Shown here: piece after piece, positions 1 to 7,941 of the stretch
Layout of the letters: the number at the start of each line of letters is the position of its first letter
Position numbering within the stretch: position 1 is the stretch's first letter
IMG/VR virus record: IMGVR_UViG_3300029319_004761
Span: 1 to 23,307 of that record
Length of the DNA: 23,307 nucleotides
Strand: one strand, 5' to 3'
DNA from: a virus
Translations under genes and position numbers: made by a program
The notes under the pieces: model-generated
Told to the model about the DNA's origin: nothing
What the model saw: only the letters and a program-made list of their open reading frames with translations
The model's database searches: none

Positions 1-2
1 TG

Positions 3-992
3 AACGCCACTAACCCTTGTGGTGAGATTCCGTTGGACTCGTATGCTAACTGCTGCTTGGGCCATGTTAATCTTTCCAACATGGTGAATGAGGAAGGCGA
101 CGATCTGGATTGGAACCGATTGGCCAGAACTATTCGCACTGGTATTCGATTCCTCGACAACACGTTGACTGCAAACCATTATCCGATTGAGGAGTGTAAG
201 ATTGCAGGTGACCGCTCCCGTCGTATTGGTCTTGGCACGATGGGTCTGCACCACATGCTCATCAAACTTGGTATCAAGTATGGTACGGACAAGTGCATCG
301 AGTTTATCGATCGACTCTACACCACGATTCGTAACGAGTCTTACCTTGCGTCGGTTTACATCGCTCGTGAGCGTGGTTCGTTCCCTGAGTTCAATGCTCG
401 TAAGTACTTGAACGAAGAGTTTGCTAAAACTCTCCCTGCACGTATTCGAATGCTCATCAAGGAGCATGGTATCCGTAACGCTGTGATGCTCACGGCTGCT
501 CCTACCGGGACGATCTCGATGGTGCATAGTGCATCGACTGGCATTGAGCCGATCTTTGCTCCGATGTATAACCGTCGCTATCGCGAGGGCAACACTTGGA
601 AGTCCACTCTCGTTCTTGATCCGCTGTTCAAGGAAGAGTTGATGAAGGGTAGTAATGGGCGTCACATTGTAGGTGCTTACGATATCACTCCTGAGCAACA
701 CATGGCAGTGCAAGCTTGTATTCAAAAGTATGTTGATAACGCCATCAGCAAGACTATCAACCTGCCTAACGATGCAAGCCATGAGGTTGTCTCCAAGATG
801 GCTCTCAAGTATGCTCCTTACCTCAAGGGTATGACAGTCTATCGTGCGGGATCGAAGGGAATGGAGCCGTTAGAAGCTCTGTCTCCGACTGATGAGAACA
901 TCGCCAAGGCCAAGGAGCTTATTGCTGCTGAACAGGCCGAAACTGAAATGGCGGTCGAAGCCTGCAAGATTGGCGGGGAGTGTGGAGCCTAA
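3..992 (+). CDS. nrdJ: Class II (adenosylcobalamin-dependent) ribonucleoside reductase, C-terminal part
   Basis: Reduces ribonucleotides to deoxyribonucleotides for phage DNA synthesis, using a B12-derived radical. The reading frame is already open at base 3, so the gene starts before the window; the TTG at 33 is not a real start because the catalytic NPCGE motif lies upstream of it (nt 12-26). Seen: NPCGE, whose Cys is the thiyl-radical residue of the family with flanking Asn and Glu; a second redox Cys in the ANCCLGHVNLS segment; the phosphate-binding PTGTIS loop around nt 507-524; a C-terminal pair CKIGGEC, matching the redox-shuttle cysteines at the end of NrdJ proteins. The class II assignment rests on the NPCGE/PTGTIS style and on the absence of a small subunit gene just downstream; the N-terminal part is not visible. 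The stop overlaps the next gene's ATG (TAATG). Confidence 0.88.
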   Translation, partial: NATNPCGEIPLDSYANCCLGHVNLSNMVNEEGDDLDWNRLARTIRTGIRFLDNTLTANHYPIEECKIAGDRSRRIGLGTMGLHHMLIKLGIKYGTDKCIEFIDRLYTTIRNESYLASVYIARERGSFPEFNARKYLNEEFAKTLPARIRMLIKEHGIRNAVMLTAAPTGTISMVHSASTGIEPIFAPMYNRRYREGNTWKSTLVLDPLFKEELMKGSNGRHIVGAYDITPEQHMAVQACIQKYVDNAISKTINLPNDASHEVVSKMALKYAPYLKGMTVYRAGSKGMEPLEALSPTDENIAKAKELIAAEQAETEMAVEACKIGGECGA

Positions 993-1552
993 TGCCATAC
1001 TACAATTATTACTGCACGGAATGTGACACAGAAGAACTGCGTCACATTCCTTTAGTGGACGATGTTTTCACTGAGCAAGTTTTAGTTAGTAGCCTGAGTC
1101 AGGAGGAGATTGATGCTCTTCCTGACTGGGATGATCCTAGAGATTATGAGGTTTATGAGGAAGTTAAGTATGGCGACATGCCACCTAATACGGTAAAGTG
1201 CAATAATTGTGGAGATGTTGCTGACCGCCTTGTCGGAGGTCCCCCAGATATTAAACATGGTCGAAACTCTTATCATGCAATGAAAGAGCGTGCAAGATTT
1301 CACCATGAAGGCATGGACAAGAAGCAAGCAGAAAAGTTTTATCAAGAGTCTTGCGAAGCGTCTAAAGAGAGAGTAAAGTCTGGAGGTCAGCATTATAAAA
1401 AGGTTATGCCTAACTTTAAAGTGCTTGAAGAAAAAGGTGAAGTCACACGCCTTAGCCCTGAAGCAAGAGAGAAGAAAGTTCAAAATTTGAAAAACAACAA
1501 CCGTGTTTTGACCAAAGACGGTACCATCGGAAAAGCAGCTAGGAAAAAGTAG
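992..1552 (+). CDS. FmdB-like zinc-ribbon protein
   Basis: A 186-residue protein starting MPYYNYYCTECD, the typical opening of FmdB-type small zinc ribbons, with a second knuckle CNNCGD at about residues 69-74. The two CxxC pairs can bind one zinc. Between them lies an acidic insert of roughly 55 residues that ordinary FmdB proteins lack, and after them a long basic, charged, probably helical tail ending in KKAARKK-like sequence. The role is unknown; phage FmdB-like proteins are often just annotated as regulatory. I chose the ATG at 992, which overlaps the RNR stop as TAATG, over an upstream GTG at 980, because MPYY is the family N-terminus. Probably co-transcribed with the reductase gene. 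Confidence 0.7.
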   Translation: MPYYNYYCTECDTEELRHIPLVDDVFTEQVLVSSLSQEEIDALPDWDDPRDYEVYEEVKYGDMPPNTVKCNNCGDVADRLVGGPPDIKHGRNSYHAMKERARFHHEGMDKKQAEKFYQESCEASKERVKSGGQHYKKVMPNFKVLEEKGEVTRLSPEAREKKVQNLKNNNRVLTKDGTIGKAARKK

Positions 1553-1573
1553 ACCCTGAACCTATCATAAACT

Positions 1574-2884
1574 ATGCCCTACCACATTAGCGACAACACC
1601 AAGAGAGGTTGTCTGTATCTTCTCAAGAAGGACATTGAGTTCTTCTCTGAGATTGTTCCGCTCTTGAAGCCCGATTACTTCGACTTCCCTGCTTACAAGA
1701 ATGTTTTCTTGGGGGTAAGAAATTACTACGACAAGTATCGCAAGCTTCCTTCTGACTCGGTTCTACCGGATTATATTAACGCTAGTGTTTCCGGCGCGGC
1801 TGACACAGGTATTGATTATGAGAATACCATTGCCGAGATCAATACTATCGACAAGTCCTGCCTAGGTGATCGAGAATTCTTGCTCGATACTGTTGAGGAG
1901 TTTGCTCGTCAGAAGGCGATGGACGGCGCAGTCCGCAAAGCGATGGTCATCCTCAACGAAGAGGGTGAAATCGCAGAGGTCGAAGAGCTTGTCAAGAACG
2001 CGCTACTCGTAAACCGTAACGTAGACGTTGGCCAGGACTACTTTGAAGAGGTAAACGCTCGACTCTATAGGTCCTACCAGGATAATAACGAGCGAAAAAT
2101 TTCTACCGTATTCGCTACCCATGATAGGCACCTTGAAGGTGGATTGGCAGCTAAGGAACTTGCAATCGTTGTTGCACCTCCAGGTGTTGGTAAGTCATTG
2201 TACCTTGTTAATCAGGGCGCTCACGCCATCTACGAAGGTAAGAATGTCTTGTATCTCTCGTTGGAGATGAGCCAAGATAAGATCGCAGGGCGATTCGACT
2301 CTGTACTTACAGAGATTCGCAACGCTGATCTTAAGAAGCCTCACGCTCAGTTGAAGCTTAAGGATCGCCTTAAGGAGGTTCAGAGTAAAACTAATGGTAG
2401 GCTGATCATCAAGGAGTTCCCCACGGGTGCCTCTAATGTGAATCAGTTGCGAGCCCTGCTCGTACAGTTGCGACTTCACAAGGACTTCGTACCAGATCTA
2501 ATTATTGTAGACTACCTGGAACTCCTGCGTCCGAACCGTATCATTGATTCTGAGTATCAGGCTCAACAGCGGATCGCAGAGGAGCTTCGAGGACTTGCGG
2601 TCGAGCATAATTGCTTGGTATGGACAGCCTCTCAAACCAACCGTCAGGCCCGCCGTGTCAACATTATTACAGACGCAGAGCTTGGTGATTCCTATGGAAA
2701 AATTCGTCCTGCTGACTGGGTTATCTCTTTAAATCAGACTCAAGAGGAGTATGATGAGGGTCAGATGCGGGTCTTCGTTATTAAGGCTCGCGACTCGAAG
2801 CAACACTATCTAATTAATATTGGGATCGACTACACCACACTTCAAATGAGGGAGCCTTCACATGAAGAACAGCACGCCGAGTGA
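1574..2884 (+). CDS. Replicative DNA helicase, DnaB / T4 gp41 type
   Basis: A 436-residue hexameric 5'-3' helicase that would unwind DNA at the phage fork. The N-terminal ~170 residues are helical, as in the DnaB N-domain. The RecA-like ATPase core carries Walker A APPGVGKS (201-208), a catalytic-Glu strand LYLSLEMS (226-233), Walker B LIIVDY (309-314), the SQTNR sensor (353-357) and a candidate arginine finger in KARDSK (404-409). Length fits gp41 (475 aa) and DnaB (~470 aa), slightly short. The ATG at 1574 lies only 5 nt after a TATCAT box and has no Shine-Dalgarno. The 3' end overlaps the next gene by 23 nt. No separate primase is seen in the window; there is no zinc-finger/TOPRIM segment in this protein. 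Confidence 0.9.
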   Translation: MPYHISDNTKRGCLYLLKKDIEFFSEIVPLLKPDYFDFPAYKNVFLGVRNYYDKYRKLPSDSVLPDYINASVSGAADTGIDYENTIAEINTIDKSCLGDREFLLDTVEEFARQKAMDGAVRKAMVILNEEGEIAEVEELVKNALLVNRNVDVGQDYFEEVNARLYRSYQDNNERKISTVFATHDRHLEGGLAAKELAIVVAPPGVGKSLYLVNQGAHAIYEGKNVLYLSLEMSQDKIAGRFDSVLTEIRNADLKKPHAQLKLKDRLKEVQSKTNGRLIIKEFPTGASNVNQLRALLVQLRLHKDFVPDLIIVDYLELLRPNRIIDSEYQAQQRIAEELRGLAVEHNCLVWTASQTNRQARRVNIITDAELGDSYGKIRPADWVISLNQTQEEYDEGQMRVFVIKARDSKQHYLINIGIDYTTLQMREPSHEEQHAE

Positions 2885-3263
2885 CTTTCCGTTCATTAGA
2901 GAAAAGCGCCATATCTACAATAAATTTGTGGATAAGGAAATTGGAGCAGTTGAATTAGGGTGGGCTACGTTTACCTTTGAGCTACACTCCGATCTCCATC
3001 AGGATGATCAGAAAGTTGACGGCGTATGCTGTTGGGATGAACGTGCAATAAAATTAGAGATGAATCTCTCTGATTTCGATGCTCGCGAGACTATAATTCA
3101 TGAAATCTACCACTGTATGTTAGAAGGTGTAGGATTAGACGAGAAAAACTTTGACCAGCAGAGGATGTTTATGTCTAATGAACAACTGGTCGTCGCTCTC
3201 ACTAAGCAGACCATGTTAATTCAGAGTCTTAACCCCAAACTATTCGCAACGATTTATGCTTGA
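2862..3263 (+). CDS. Putative HExxH zinc metallopeptidase-like protein
   Basis: A 133-residue protein with HEIYH at residues 80-84, a gluzincin-type zinc motif preceded by a hydrophobic helix (ETII). Glu107 in SNEQLVVALTKQ, 23 residues later, is a plausible third zinc ligand. The pattern HExxH followed by E..V..L and a terminal LNP is common in small phage and ImmA/IrrE-like proteins, whose substrates are usually unknown. The start at 2862 has GAGGGAG about 7-9 nt upstream and overlaps the helicase end by 23 nt. The stop overlaps the next start. It sits inside the replication operon, so a role tied to replication or host take-over is possible but not shown. Confidence 0.6.
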   Translation: MKNSTPSDFPFIREKRHIYNKFVDKEIGAVELGWATFTFELHSDLHQDDQKVDGVCCWDERAIKLEMNLSDFDARETIIHEIYHCMLEGVGLDEKNFDQQRMFMSNEQLVVALTKQTMLIQSLNPKLFATIYA

Positions 3264-3678
3264 TCCAGAAAACATTACTCAAGAAGCCTACGAGACCGCC
3301 ATCAAGAACGTAGGGCAAGTAGCCCGTGACCCTAATGAGGTGGCTAACCAGCTTCGTGAAATTTCAGCCCTTTACGGCTATTATTATGGTGTCATGATTA
3401 AGGTTAAGAGACTCTTGGACAACGCTGAAGATGCTTTGGAGAACTACAAGGCATCTGCTCGAACCTCCAAGAGGAGCGAGGGCGTCAAATTGACTGCTGT
3501 CGCCGCTGAAGATTATGTTCATTCGCTTGAATTGACTGGTGAACTAAATAATGAAGTTCGTCGTCTTAAGGAAAGCTACGGCTATGCTAAGGGCATCTGT
3601 AGCACCCTGGAGATGAAGAAAGATATGCTTGTCCAGCTTTCCGCTAACAGTCGGCAGGAATCCAAGCTTTACCAATAA
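3256..3678 (+). CDS. UvsY-like recombination mediator (candidate)
   Basis: A 140-residue, highly charged, helical protein. T4 UvsY is 137 residues, binds single-stranded DNA and loads UvsX onto gp32-coated DNA. Matching points: same size; a middle Tyr-rich helix (YGYYYGVMIKVKRLLDNAEDA), a lysine/arginine-rich linker (about 76-85) and a C-terminal pair of helices ending in a KKDMLVQL segment; and location directly upstream of the gp32-type gene in a phage that also has a UvsX-type recombinase. No sharp motif exists for the family, so this is an assignment by size, composition and context. It overlaps the HExxH gene by 8 nt and is followed by 46 nt that carry the ribosome site of the SSB gene. 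Confidence 0.45.
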   Translation: MLDPENITQEAYETAIKNVGQVARDPNEVANQLREISALYGYYYGVMIKVKRLLDNAEDALENYKASARTSKRSEGVKLTAVAAEDYVHSLELTGELNNEVRRLKESYGYAKGICSTLEMKKDMLVQLSANSRQESKLYQ

Positions 3679-3711
3679 CTTGTTAGAACTCGATTGCAAA
3701 CCAAAAGCCTA

Positions 3712-3717
3712 AAGGAG
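3712..3717 (+). promoter_or_regulatory. Strong Shine-Dalgarno for the SSB gene
   Basis: AAGGAG lies 7 nt before the ATG at 3725. It is one of the best ribosome sites in the window, in line with the high copy number needed for a single-strand binding protein. Confidence 0.75.
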
Positions 3718-3724
3718 AAATAAA

Positions 3725-4549
3725 ATGGCAAAAACACTAGCAGAACTACGCGAGATGCACAAGAAGATTATGAACGACGACAAGCCACAAGGTGGTGGCG
3801 GTGGTCAGGGCGTATCTAACTGGGCTACGTTCCAGGAAGGCGATAACTTCGTCCGTTTCCTTCCCGGTAAGGATGATCCGTTGGAATTCTTTGTGGAGGG
3901 CGCTGTCCACAAGTACCAGAATAGTGAGGGTCAGTGGCGGAACTACAAGTGCCGTAAGACTCAGGGTGAGAAGTGTCCTGTGTGTGATTACTACTTTGAT
4001 CTGTGGCGTCGTCACAAGGAATTGAACCTGGGTAAGGATGCGACTGGCAAGAACGTCAAGTCGAAGTTTGGTGATCTTGCTACGCAACTTAAGGCCAAGC
4101 CTCGATTCTACTCGATCGGTGTGGTGCGTGCCCTTGAAGAGGCTGGTGAAGACCCCGTCAAGTACATCGCCATGAGCAAGCAATTGTTCGACCGTGTGAT
4201 GTCGGCCATGATTAACGAGGACTTCCAAGATGAGGATGATCCTGATAACAGCACGATCATTGATCTGGAGCGTGGCAACGACTTCAACATTCGTATTACC
4301 AAGCAAGGTCAATGGCCTAGCTTTATTGAGTCTAATGCTAAGTACAAGAAGACTCGCGCTGGAAATCCTGCTCAGGTGGCTGAGTGGATGGATAATGAAT
4401 TGAACCTCCAATCTCTCGTTGAGATTGGTAGCTATGAGGAGGGCAAGGAACTTGTAATGAACCTTGAAGCCTCTCTCAACCCCGTTAAGACCGAGACCAC
4501 CTCGGATGCTCCACCTTGGAGTGATGATAAGGGAGATTTGCAAGTATGA
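3725..4549 (+). CDS. Single-stranded DNA-binding protein, T4 gp32 type
   Basis: A 274-residue protein that coats single-stranded DNA in replication and recombination. Architecture as in gp32 (301 aa): basic N-terminal segment (LAELREMHKKIM, protein-protein contact region), a Gly-rich linker at 22-28, an OB-fold core with a zinc site, and an acidic tail ending DAPPWSDDKGDLQV, the region that recruits partner proteins. The zinc ligands are His62, Cys76, Cys84 and Cys87, i.e. H-x13-C-x7-C-x2-C, close to gp32's His64/Cys77/Cys87/Cys90. Codon use is G+C-balanced, unlike the island downstream. Its stop overlaps the next ATG (ATGA at 4546-4549). Confidence 0.92.
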   Translation: MAKTLAELREMHKKIMNDDKPQGGGGGQGVSNWATFQEGDNFVRFLPGKDDPLEFFVEGAVHKYQNSEGQWRNYKCRKTQGEKCPVCDYYFDLWRRHKELNLGKDATGKNVKSKFGDLATQLKAKPRFYSIGVVRALEEAGEDPVKYIAMSKQLFDRVMSAMINEDFQDEDDPDNSTIIDLERGNDFNIRITKQGQWPSFIESNAKYKKTRAGNPAQVAEWMDNELNLQSLVEIGSYEEGKELVMNLEASLNPVKTETTSDAPPWSDDKGDLQV

Positions 4550-5103
4550 TGAGTAAGAAATTTTGGTTGACAGGCTTTTTCGTTACAGTATTTGGCCTTC
4601 TGTGTACTGGTTGCGCGTTAGCAGAGAGTCTCTTCTCTGATAAGGTAGTTACCACGATTGGAAACGTGCGGCCCGAAGCTCGCGCTGAGGCAGTCCCGGC
4701 TGATTTAGGTATGCTTCCTCCAGAGGTTGCAGGCAAGATGGCAGCTAAGGGCGAGACTTTAGTTCTGGTAGACAAGTCTCACGTTTTGGATCCCACAGGG
4801 GATGTCGTGGATGTGATGGATCCTGGTTCGGAAGCTTTGGACTCTGCGATTAGCATGGCTCTTGGGGGCTTGAATACAGTTTTCCCAGGTGTTGCTGCTC
4901 TAGAGGGTCTCGGCCTTCTCTTCTCAAAGAGAAAGCGTAAGCACTACGGTGCTGCTGTTAAGGCTGCTGTTCCTGGTAATGGTAAGATGGAGTTGAAGGA
5001 TGCTGTGATGTCGCTTGGTAAGGCTATTGGTGCGGCTCACAGTTCGGACAGTTCGAAGAAAGTCTTCGAAGAGGAAGATAAGAAACCTACGGCTTCGGCA
5101 TAA
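4546..5103 (+). CDS. Unrecognised membrane protein with two hydrophobic segments
   Basis: A 185-residue protein of unknown function. Residues 6-26 form a hydrophobic stretch after MMSKK and end in CTGCALAES, which could be a signal peptide or an imperfect lipobox (Cys sits at -3). A second hydrophobic, Gly/Ala-rich stretch at about 101-127 is followed at once by the positively charged KRKRKH, the usual cytoplasmic anchor of a membrane helix. The tail is hydrophilic (EEEDKKPTASA). It starts inside the SSB stop codon (ATGA), so it is translated with SSB, and the transcription terminator lies 25 nt after it. Membrane placement next to replication genes could mean a membrane anchor or a host-envelope protein; nothing in the sequence decides. 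Confidence 0.6.
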   Translation: MMSKKFWLTGFFVTVFGLLCTGCALAESLFSDKVVTTIGNVRPEARAEAVPADLGMLPPEVAGKMAAKGETLVLVDKSHVLDPTGDVVDVMDPGSEALDSAISMALGGLNTVFPGVAALEGLGLLFSKRKRKHYGAAVKAAVPGNGKMELKDAVMSLGKAIGAAHSSDSSKKVFEEEDKKPTASA

Positions 5104-5128
5104 AAAAACAAAGGGCGAACCAATGTTT

Positions 5129-5163
5129 CTAACCCAGGTCTTTGGATCTGGGTTAGTTTTTTT
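5129..5163 (+). terminator. Rho-independent terminator
   Basis: A perfect 9-bp arm CTAACCCAG (5129-5137) pairs with CTGGGTTAG (5148-5156) and is extended inward by C-G, T-A and G-T pairs to a 12-bp stem with a TTTG loop (5141-5144). Seven T residues (5157-5163) follow. It separates the replication unit from the sugar island. Confidence 0.93.
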
Positions 5164-5176
5164 ATACCCATAAGAC

Positions 5177-5188
5177 TATTATATCCTC
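5177..5188 (+). promoter_or_regulatory. Putative -10-like box directly before the glycan island
   Basis: TATTAT (5177-5182) lies 6 nt before the ATG at 5189, just after the terminator, with no Shine-Dalgarno between them. A promoter is expected here because the upstream terminator would otherwise silence the island. No clear -35 is seen, so the box may belong to a phage-modified polymerase. Confidence 0.4.
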
Positions 5189-6361
5189 ATGCGTAAATTG
5201 AAGATATTGGTCGTATTTGCAAATCATGGGGGGTGCAGCTACTATCGTCAACTGTCTCCTATGAAGATGATGCAGGAGGAGTTGGGTGATAAGGTTGAGG
5301 TTAGATACAATGATAACCCCCTAGAGGTTGAGCCTGAAAAGAATTACGCGCCGCCCAATGAAAAGTTAACAGACATGAACTGGGCTGATATTGTTTTTAT
5401 TGCCAATATTCTAAAGTATGGTGGCCCTTACACAGGTCGTGTAGTTGGTATCGCTAAGGAGCTTGGGAAGTTTGTTCACTTTGATACTGATGATCTATTA
5501 ACTGATCTTTATGAAGAGCATCACCTTTACAAAACTTATCAAGATAATAAGCTAGGTGATGTAACTAAGTTCTGCTACCACCACGCAGACTTAGTGACAG
5601 TTACTCAGGTTAAATTTGCCGAAAGAATTAAACCTCTGGTAGGTAAATGTTTAGCTGTCGCTAGAAATGTTTTAGACTACAGCTTACCTGCTTGGAATCA
5701 TCCTCGAAGCAAGGCTAAATTTACTCGCATCGGTTATGCTGCCGGTATTCACCACCGGGGAGATGTGAAGGTCTTCAATGCAATTCCTCACTTAGTGAAT
5801 CAAAAGGTAGGCAGAGAAAACGTCCAATGGAACTTCTACGGACATCCGCCACCGGACCCTAATAAGCCTAAAGACACTTGGGAATCTAAGGTGTGGCCTG
5901 AGTACATGGGACAGCTTCTCAGAGGCTTCAAGGGGCAGAAAAACTACCATATCCATTACGCACTGCCCCCAGACACTTATGGGCGTTACTACGCGGATAT
6001 GGACGTTGCAATTGCTCCATTGCAGATGAACAATTTTAACGACTCTAAGTCTGATATTAAGGTTGCTGAATGCTCTCGTTATAAAATTCCTTTGGTCGCC
6101 AGTAACGTTGGCTGCTATGAGGATACGATTATTAATGGAGAGACAGGTTATTTACTTGATGTTGATGCTCCCAAGTCTGAGTGGGTTAAGATTCTGTCTA
6201 AACTTTGTAAGGACAAGAAGCATCGAATCGAACTTGGTAAAAATCTACATGATCGCACAAAGGATCTGTTTGATGGTCGTAAGCAATGTCAACTTCGATA
6301 CGATCTCTACATGCAAGCCATGAAGGATACAGGCTATAAACTAAAAGATGAAAACGTTTAA
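5189..6361 (+). CDS. Glycosyltransferase, GT-B fold (GT4-like)
   Basis: A 390-residue protein, first gene of the glycan island. The N-terminal half opens with a beta strand KILVVFA and a glycine loop (NHGGCSYYR), typical of the acceptor-binding Rossmann domain of GT-B enzymes, and contains FDTDDLL (about 98-104). The C-terminal half carries the donor-domain signature: DVAIAPL, then NDSKSDIKVAECSRYKIPLV, then ASNVGCYEDTI and NGETGYLL, i.e. the E-x7-E-like nucleotide-sugar site seen in GT4 enzymes. Donor and acceptor are unknown. It overlaps the next gene by 14 nt and lies directly behind the terminator and a putative promoter. Confidence 0.8.
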   Translation: MRKLKILVVFANHGGCSYYRQLSPMKMMQEELGDKVEVRYNDNPLEVEPEKNYAPPNEKLTDMNWADIVFIANILKYGGPYTGRVVGIAKELGKFVHFDTDDLLTDLYEEHHLYKTYQDNKLGDVTKFCYHHADLVTVTQVKFAERIKPLVGKCLAVARNVLDYSLPAWNHPRSKAKFTRIGYAAGIHHRGDVKVFNAIPHLVNQKVGRENVQWNFYGHPPPDPNKPKDTWESKVWPEYMGQLLRGFKGQKNYHIHYALPPDTYGRYYADMDVAIAPLQMNNFNDSKSDIKVAECSRYKIPLVASNVGCYEDTIINGETGYLLDVDAPKSEWVKILSKLCKDKKHRIELGKNLHDRTKDLFDGRKQCQLRYDLYMQAMKDTGYKLKDENV

Positions 6362-7076
6362 ACATAGTGGTGACATGGGAGACATTATTATGTCTCTCCC
6401 TGCAATAAAAGAATTAGGTGGAGGTATTCTCTACCTAGACCCTCAGGGCGGTGAATCTGAGCCACTCGTTCAGTGGGGCACCTACACTCACACAAAATTG
6501 AATGAGGCCAGTATTAATTTCTTGTCTAGTCTATTAACTCAGCAGGATTACATTCATGAGGTGAGACTGTGGGATTCGTCAAAGAAGGTTGATCATAATT
6601 TAGACGAGTTTAGACTTTGTAATAAGTACAACAACTTAACTAAGTCTCACCTTGATGCGGTTGGTAAGATAGATTGTTTTGATAAGTGGATAACCGAGCC
6701 TTGGCTCTCGGTCAACTCGAAAGAATTACCAGAGGGTAAGGATGTAATCTTAGCCAGAAGTTGTAGGTATCACAGCAATTATACCTTCTGGGAAACTCTT
6801 CCTGATGACATTATTGACCGGAGTGCATTCATGTCTACGCCTGAGGAGTTTGAATATTTTCTGTACACTTACCCTAGGTATAAAGATAGGATAGCTCACC
6901 TTGAAACATCTAATGTCTTAGACTTAGCTGGCTACATTCAAGGCTGCTCTACCTTTGTTTGCAATCAAGGATTCCCTCTTACAGTGGCAGAGGCATTAAA
7001 GAAGAGTGTAGTTTTGGAAGTGTACAGGTTGGCTCCCGCTGCAATATTTGAAAGGGGTGGTATACAGTATGTCTAA
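6348..7076 (+). CDS. GT9-like (heptosyltransferase-fold) glycosyltransferase
   Basis: A 242-residue protein. The opening HSGDMGDIIMSLPAIKEL matches the glycine-loop start of ADP-heptose:LPS heptosyltransferases and related GT-B proteins (G-D-x-G-D-x-x-x-x-L-P). Near the end, FVCNQGFPLTVAEAL resembles the GT9 donor-site segment in which a glycine/acid turn precedes a helix. It is shorter than true heptosyltransferases (~320-350 aa), so the middle is compact. The similarity supports the fold more than any specific sugar. It overlaps the gene before by 14 nt and the gene after by 8 nt. Confidence 0.55.
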   Translation: MKTFKHSGDMGDIIMSLPAIKELGGGILYLDPQGGESEPLVQWGTYTHTKLNEASINFLSSLLTQQDYIHEVRLWDSSKKVDHNLDEFRLCNKYNNLTKSHLDAVGKIDCFDKWITEPWLSVNSKELPEGKDVILARSCRYHSNYTFWETLPDDIIDRSAFMSTPEEFEYFLYTYPRYKDRIAHLETSNVLDLAGYIQGCSTFVCNQGFPLTVAEALKKSVVLEVYRLAPAAIFERGGIQYV

Positions 7077-7941
7077 AGTTATACATTATGTTTCTGATTT
7101 TTTCAGAGAAGATGAAGGGCCTGGAGGAGCGTGCTTAAGTGATTATGCCCTTATGGAGCGTCTTGAAAAGTCTTTAGATGTTTCATTTGTAAAGATAAGA
7201 CCCTCTTCCATGCTACCCGTCGATCCTGAGGGCATTTATATTGTTGCTAACAGGTCTCTCTTTCCAAGATCTTATCTTGAAGAGATAATGAAGTCTAATT
7301 ACGTGATCTTCGAACATGATCACCAGTACGATGGCGGATCTCCCAGATATCCCGTAGGTAGAAACCCTTACATTTATAATCAAGAGGGTATAGTTCCTGA
7401 TGAATTCAAAAAGAATTTAGATTTCTATGAAAATGCTAAAGCTGTATTCCTACAAACAGACTTTCACAAAGATATCTTCGAAAGAAATAATGTGCCAGGG
7501 AACCTTATAAGTCTAGAAACTACTATCTTCTCTGATAGCGAGTTGGAGTTACTTAGAACGGTGTTGGCCGACAGGCAAGTTAAGCAAAAAGACTTTTGTG
7601 TTCTTAATTCCAAAGTTTGGTTGAAGGGAACCGCTGAGTCTTTAAGTTTATGTGAATCAAATGGTTGGTCTGTAAAACTTTTAGAAGGAAGTGATTTTAG
7701 ATTTGAATTCCTAAAAAACCTGTCTGAATATGCAACGCTAGTGTTTACGCCTTTGAGTCCTGAAACTTGTTGTAGGTTTGTAGTAGAGGCTAGAATGCTT
7801 GGCTTAAACGTTATTACAACTTATAATTACGGAGCGCCTCTCTCTAAATGGTTTAAATTAAGTGGGGAGTCCTTAATTAAAGAAACTGAGGATATAATTA
7901 CAAAAAGAGCCATTCCGACTATTATGGAGTATCTATGCTAG
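7069..7941 (+). CDS. Putative glycosyltransferase, GT-B fold
   Basis: A 290-residue protein beginning MSKVIHYVSDFF. I chose the ATG at 7069 (AAGGGG about 12 nt upstream) over a TTG at 7048. Features that point to a GT-B enzyme: an early glycine loop GPGGACLSDYAL, a strand with VIFEHDHQYDGG near the middle of the N-domain, a central segment FCVLNSKVWLKGTAES that looks like the start of the donor domain, and a late CCRFVVEARMLGLNVI segment resembling the donor-site helix (E-A-x-x-x-G) of family GT4-type proteins. No DXD. The donor is unknown. It overlaps the methyltransferase gene by 7 nt. Confidence 0.5.
   Translation: MSKVIHYVSDFFREDEGPGGACLSDYALMERLEKSLDVSFVKIRPSSMLPVDPEGIYIVANRSLFPRSYLEEIMKSNYVIFEHDHQYDGGSPRYPVGRNPYIYNQEGIVPDEFKKNLDFYENAKAVFLQTDFHKDIFERNNVPGNLISLETTIFSDSELELLRTVLADRQVKQKDFCVLNSKVWLKGTAESLSLCESNGWSVKLLEGSDFRFEFLKNLSEYATLVFTPLSPETCCRFVVEARMLGLNVITTYNYGAPLSKWFKLSGESLIKETEDIITKRAIPTIMEYLC

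Noticed and set aside
980-991. GTG start for the zinc-ribbon gene
   Set aside because: ATG at 992 gives the family N-terminus MPYY and overlaps the stop directly.
3746-4543. Long minus-strand frame over the SSB gene
   Set aside because: No domain resemblance; it is a shadow of a strongly supported plus-strand gene.
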